Below are positions 6,683 to 8,592 of a stretch of 8,592 nt of DNA, one piece after another. Position 1 is the stretch's first letter. Each line of letters opens with the position of its first letter. A program made the translations under genes and the position numbers. The stretch is from Cytophagaceae bacterium (GTDB taxonomy: Bacteria > Bacteroidota > Bacteroidia > Cytophagales > Cytophagaceae): positions 1-8,592 of the forward strand of contig JAGKWN010000146.1 in assembly GCA_021151805.1 (NCBI GenBank), read 5' to 3'. The notes beneath the pieces were generated by a model that made no database searches, had not been told where the DNA came from, and saw only the letters and a program-made list of their open reading frames with translations.

Positions 6683-6694
6683 AAAGCTAGCTTT
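6683..6694. promoter_or_regulatory. 12-bp perfect palindrome abutting the ilvB start
   Basis: AAAGCTAGCTTT is a perfect palindrome that fills the ilvD-ilvB gap and touches the ilvB ATG at 6695. With no loop it would act as a DNA dyad rather than an RNA hairpin. The core GCTAGC also occurs at 181-186 ahead of leuA. Function is unknown and it may be chance. Confidence 0.3.
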
Positions 6695-8416
6695 ATGAAG
6701 CCGAAGATTAAATTAAGAGGAGCAGAGTACATTGTCCGCATCATTGAATTGTTGGATGCGCGCGACCTGTTCGCCTATCCGGGCGGAGCAATTCTACCTA
6801 TCTATGATGCACTTGCATACAGCAGCTTAAATTGTGTCCTGGTCCGTCATGAGCAGGGAGCAGCCTTCATGGCAAATGGTTACGCACGCGTAAGCGGCCG
6901 TCCGGGCTTTTGTTTGGCAACATCAGGACCTGGCGCTACAAACCTGGTAACAGGTATTGCAGATGCTTATGCAGATAGCGTACCGATGGTTGCAATCACC
7001 GGTCAGGTAGCTTTACACTTAATTGGTTCTGATGCGTTTCAGGAAACGGATATTACTGGTATCTGTATCCCGATCACGAAAAAAACATATCTGATCAACG
7101 ATCTTTCAAATGCTGCAGATATTTTCTGCGAAGCATACAAAGTATCTGTCAGCGGCCGTCCGGGCCCTGTATTGATCGACGTTCCAAGAAGTATCCAGGG
7201 AGAATATGTAGAACTGGATGAAGACTGGGAAAGCAAATTCGCTAAACCGGAACGCGAAGTAAAAAACAACTTCTCTGACCAGGACATTGCTGCGGCAGTT
7301 GAATTGTTCAAGAATGCGGAGCGTCCGTTGATCTTATGCGGTCACGGTATTCTGTTGTCAAAAGCATGGGACGAATTAAGAACCTTCGTACACCGCGAAA
7401 ATATTCCTACGATCTCTACCATCTTAGGTATTGGCGCCATGGAACACGATGATCCGTTGTACTTCCAGTGGTTGGGTATGCACGGTATGAAGTACTGCAA
7501 CGAAGCGGTACAGAACGCCGACTTGATCGTTGCCTGGGGTATTCGTTTTGACGACCGTATTACAGGTAAGCTTGCAGACTTTGCTCCGAAAGCAAAAGTG
7601 ATCCATGTTGATATTGACAGAAGCGAATCAAGTAAGAATGTTCCGACACAAGTATTCATCAACGGTGATCTGAAAACGGTTATTGACCGCATGCCGGACA
7701 CACGTACCGAAAACAACATTCGTGATAGAGCTGCATGGGTAGCGAAGCTGAACGAATGGCGCGAAGAATATCCATTGCAGGAAGCTGATTACAGCAAGTT
7801 CACACAAGTATCAGCCATTCAATTGCTGGATGAAATGCTTGATCGTTCTGCGGTTGTATCAACAGATGTTGGTCAGCACCAGATGTGGGCGGCACAATAC
7901 TGCCAGCGTTTGAAACCAAATCATTTCTTAACATCAGGCGGACTTGGCTCTATGGGCTTTGGTTTACCTGCTGCGATGGGTGCACAGGCAGCGTTGCCAT
8001 TCAACGATGTATGGTGTATCACAGGTGATGGCTCGTTCCAGATGAACATGCAGGAAATGGTAACTTGCGTACAGGAAAAATGGCCGGTGAAGATCTTGAT
8101 CCTTGACAACAACTATCTTGGGATGGTACGTCAGTGGCAGGAGCAGTTCTACTCAAAAAATTACAGCGGTGTTAACTTGTTGAATCCAGACTTTGTAATG
8201 CTTGCAAAAGCATGCGGTATGGAAGCAAGCTATGTTGATACAACAGAAGATCTGAAGAAAGCAATACAGGTTGCACACGATCATAAAGGACCGTATCTGA
8301 TCCATGCATTTGTAATGAAAGAAGAAAACGTATTGCCAATGGTTGCACCAGGCACGTCGTTATCTGAAACGATCTACTACCCTGCAAAAGCACAGACAGA
8401 AAAAGTTACGAAGTAA
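6695..8416 (+). CDS. ilvB: Acetolactate (acetohydroxyacid) synthase, catalytic subunit
   Basis: This ThDP- and FAD-dependent enzyme makes 2-acetolactate from two pyruvates, or 2-aceto-2-hydroxybutyrate from pyruvate and 2-oxobutyrate. The 573-aa product has the three-domain layout of the family. The N-terminal ThDP pyrimidine domain has the catalytic glutamate E53 (VRHEQGAAFMANGYAR) and SGPGATNLVTGIADAY at 77-92. The central FAD domain has RFDDRITGK at 284-292. The C-terminal ThDP-binding motif is GDGSFQMNMQE at 444-454 with the NNYLGMVRQWQ segment at 472-482. W481 is the position of the tryptophan linked to 2-oxobutyrate preference and herbicide binding (E. coli AHAS II W464). The FAD motif and RQWQ argue for the anabolic enzyme rather than catabolic ALS. 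There is no fused ACT domain, and no ilvN/ilvH follows before the terminator. The ATG lies 16 nt after ilvD and has no Shine-Dalgarno. Confidence 0.96.
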   Translation: MKPKIKLRGAEYIVRIIELLDARDLFAYPGGAILPIYDALAYSSLNCVLVRHEQGAAFMANGYARVSGRPGFCLATSGPGATNLVTGIADAYADSVPMVAITGQVALHLIGSDAFQETDITGICIPITKKTYLINDLSNAADIFCEAYKVSVSGRPGPVLIDVPRSIQGEYVELDEDWESKFAKPEREVKNNFSDQDIAAAVELFKNAERPLILCGHGILLSKAWDELRTFVHRENIPTISTILGIGAMEHDDPLYFQWLGMHGMKYCNEAVQNADLIVAWGIRFDDRITGKLADFAPKAKVIHVDIDRSESSKNVPTQVFINGDLKTVIDRMPDTRTENNIRDRAAWVAKLNEWREEYPLQEADYSKFTQVSAIQLLDEMLDRSAVVSTDVGQHQMWAAQYCQRLKPNHFLTSGGLGSMGFGLPAAMGAQAALPFNDVWCITGDGSFQMNMQEMVTCVQEKWPVKILILDNNYLGMVRQWQEQFYSKNYSGVNLLNPDFVMLAKACGMEASYVDTTEDLKKAIQVAHDHKGPYLIHAFVMKEENVLPMVAPGTSLSETIYYPAKAQTEKVTK

Positions 8417-8440
8417 TCGATTCGTAAAAGATAAAAAGAG

Positions 8441-8472
8441 AAGGCAGCTCGAGAGAGCTGCCTTTTTGTTTT
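8441..8472 (+). terminator. Rho-independent terminator after ilvB
   Basis: GGCAGCTC (8443-8450) pairs perfectly with GAGCTGCC (8455-8462) around a GAGA tetraloop. Two more A-T pairs extend the stem to 10 bp. A T tract TTTTTGTTTT (8463-8472) follows. It lies 24 nt after the ilvB stop and marks the 3' end of the block. On the minus strand the stem is followed by a T/C-rich run, so weak bidirectional action is possible. Confidence 0.93.
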
Positions 8473-8592
8473 GTGATACCTGGAGATCAAGATCAGTGTA
8501 AATTAAAAATACACTTTCACGTTTCCATTCTATTACACCATTACGCACATCTTTTACATCATCTCCATACAAAAAATTTATTTTTTAAAAAG
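8473..8592. other. Downstream intergenic sequence, no supported gene
   Basis: AT-rich sequence after the terminator. It contains a 6-bp inverted repeat AGTGTA/TACACT (8495-8500 and 8510-8515) with a 9-nt loop, which is too weak to call a terminator. An open minus-strand frame crosses it but starts only with TTG and runs through the ilvB terminator into antisense ilvB, so it is not called as a gene. Confidence 0.5.

Noticed and set aside
8495..8515. AGTGTA/TACACT hairpin as a second terminator
   Set aside because: The stem is six AT-rich base pairs with a 9-nt loop and no proper T tract on either strand; the strong terminator just upstream already explains the 3' end.

Overview
The window carries one co-directional block of six branched-chain amino acid biosynthesis genes on the + strand, plus one small unassigned ORF: leuA (222-1382), leuC (1428-2828), a small coiled-coil ORF (about 2842/2863-3126), leuD (3147-3755), leuB (3901-4983), ilvD (4999-6678) and ilvB (6695-8416). 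The block ends at a strong intrinsic terminator (about 8441-8472). No mobile elements, CRISPR arrays, tRNA or rRNA genes were seen.

Organism: the window suggests a member of the Bacteroidota, probably the Cytophagales (Cytophaga-like). None of the start codons has a recognisable Shine-Dalgarno sequence and most are preceded by A/T-rich sequence. The base composition is moderately AT-rich, and a perfect TAnnTTTG box, the -7 element of Bacteroidota promoters, lies upstream of leuA. The genus is an inference from general feel and is not proven by the sequence.

Layout: positions 1-221 form a leader or upstream region with a candidate promoter box, a small inverted repeat, and a short open frame rich in Ile/Leu/Val codons that could be a leader peptide or the tail of an upstream gene. 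leuA, leuC, the small ORF and leuD then follow with short gaps (45, 13-34 and 20 nt). A 145-nt spacer (3756-3900) full of inverted and direct repeats separates leuD from leuB. leuB, ilvD and ilvB are tightly packed (15- and 16-nt gaps). After the terminator, 8473-8592 has no convincing gene.

How the genes work together: IlvB (acetohydroxyacid synthase, catalytic subunit) condenses two pyruvates, or pyruvate and 2-oxobutyrate. IlvD dehydrates the later dihydroxyacid to 2-oxoisovalerate or 2-oxo-3-methylvalerate. LeuA then uses 2-oxoisovalerate and acetyl-CoA to start the leucine branch, LeuC/LeuD isomerise 2-isopropylmalate, and LeuB oxidises 3-isopropylmalate. IlvC, the AHAS small subunit (IlvN/IlvH) and the aminotransferase are not in the window.

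The genes themselves are mostly ordinary. The points worth attention are the uncharacterised coiled-coil ORF placed between the two isopropylmalate isomerase subunits; a short LeuA that lacks the C-terminal leucine-sensing domain; an AHAS large subunit followed directly by a terminator with no regulatory subunit; and the repeat-rich, structured spacer upstream of leuB.
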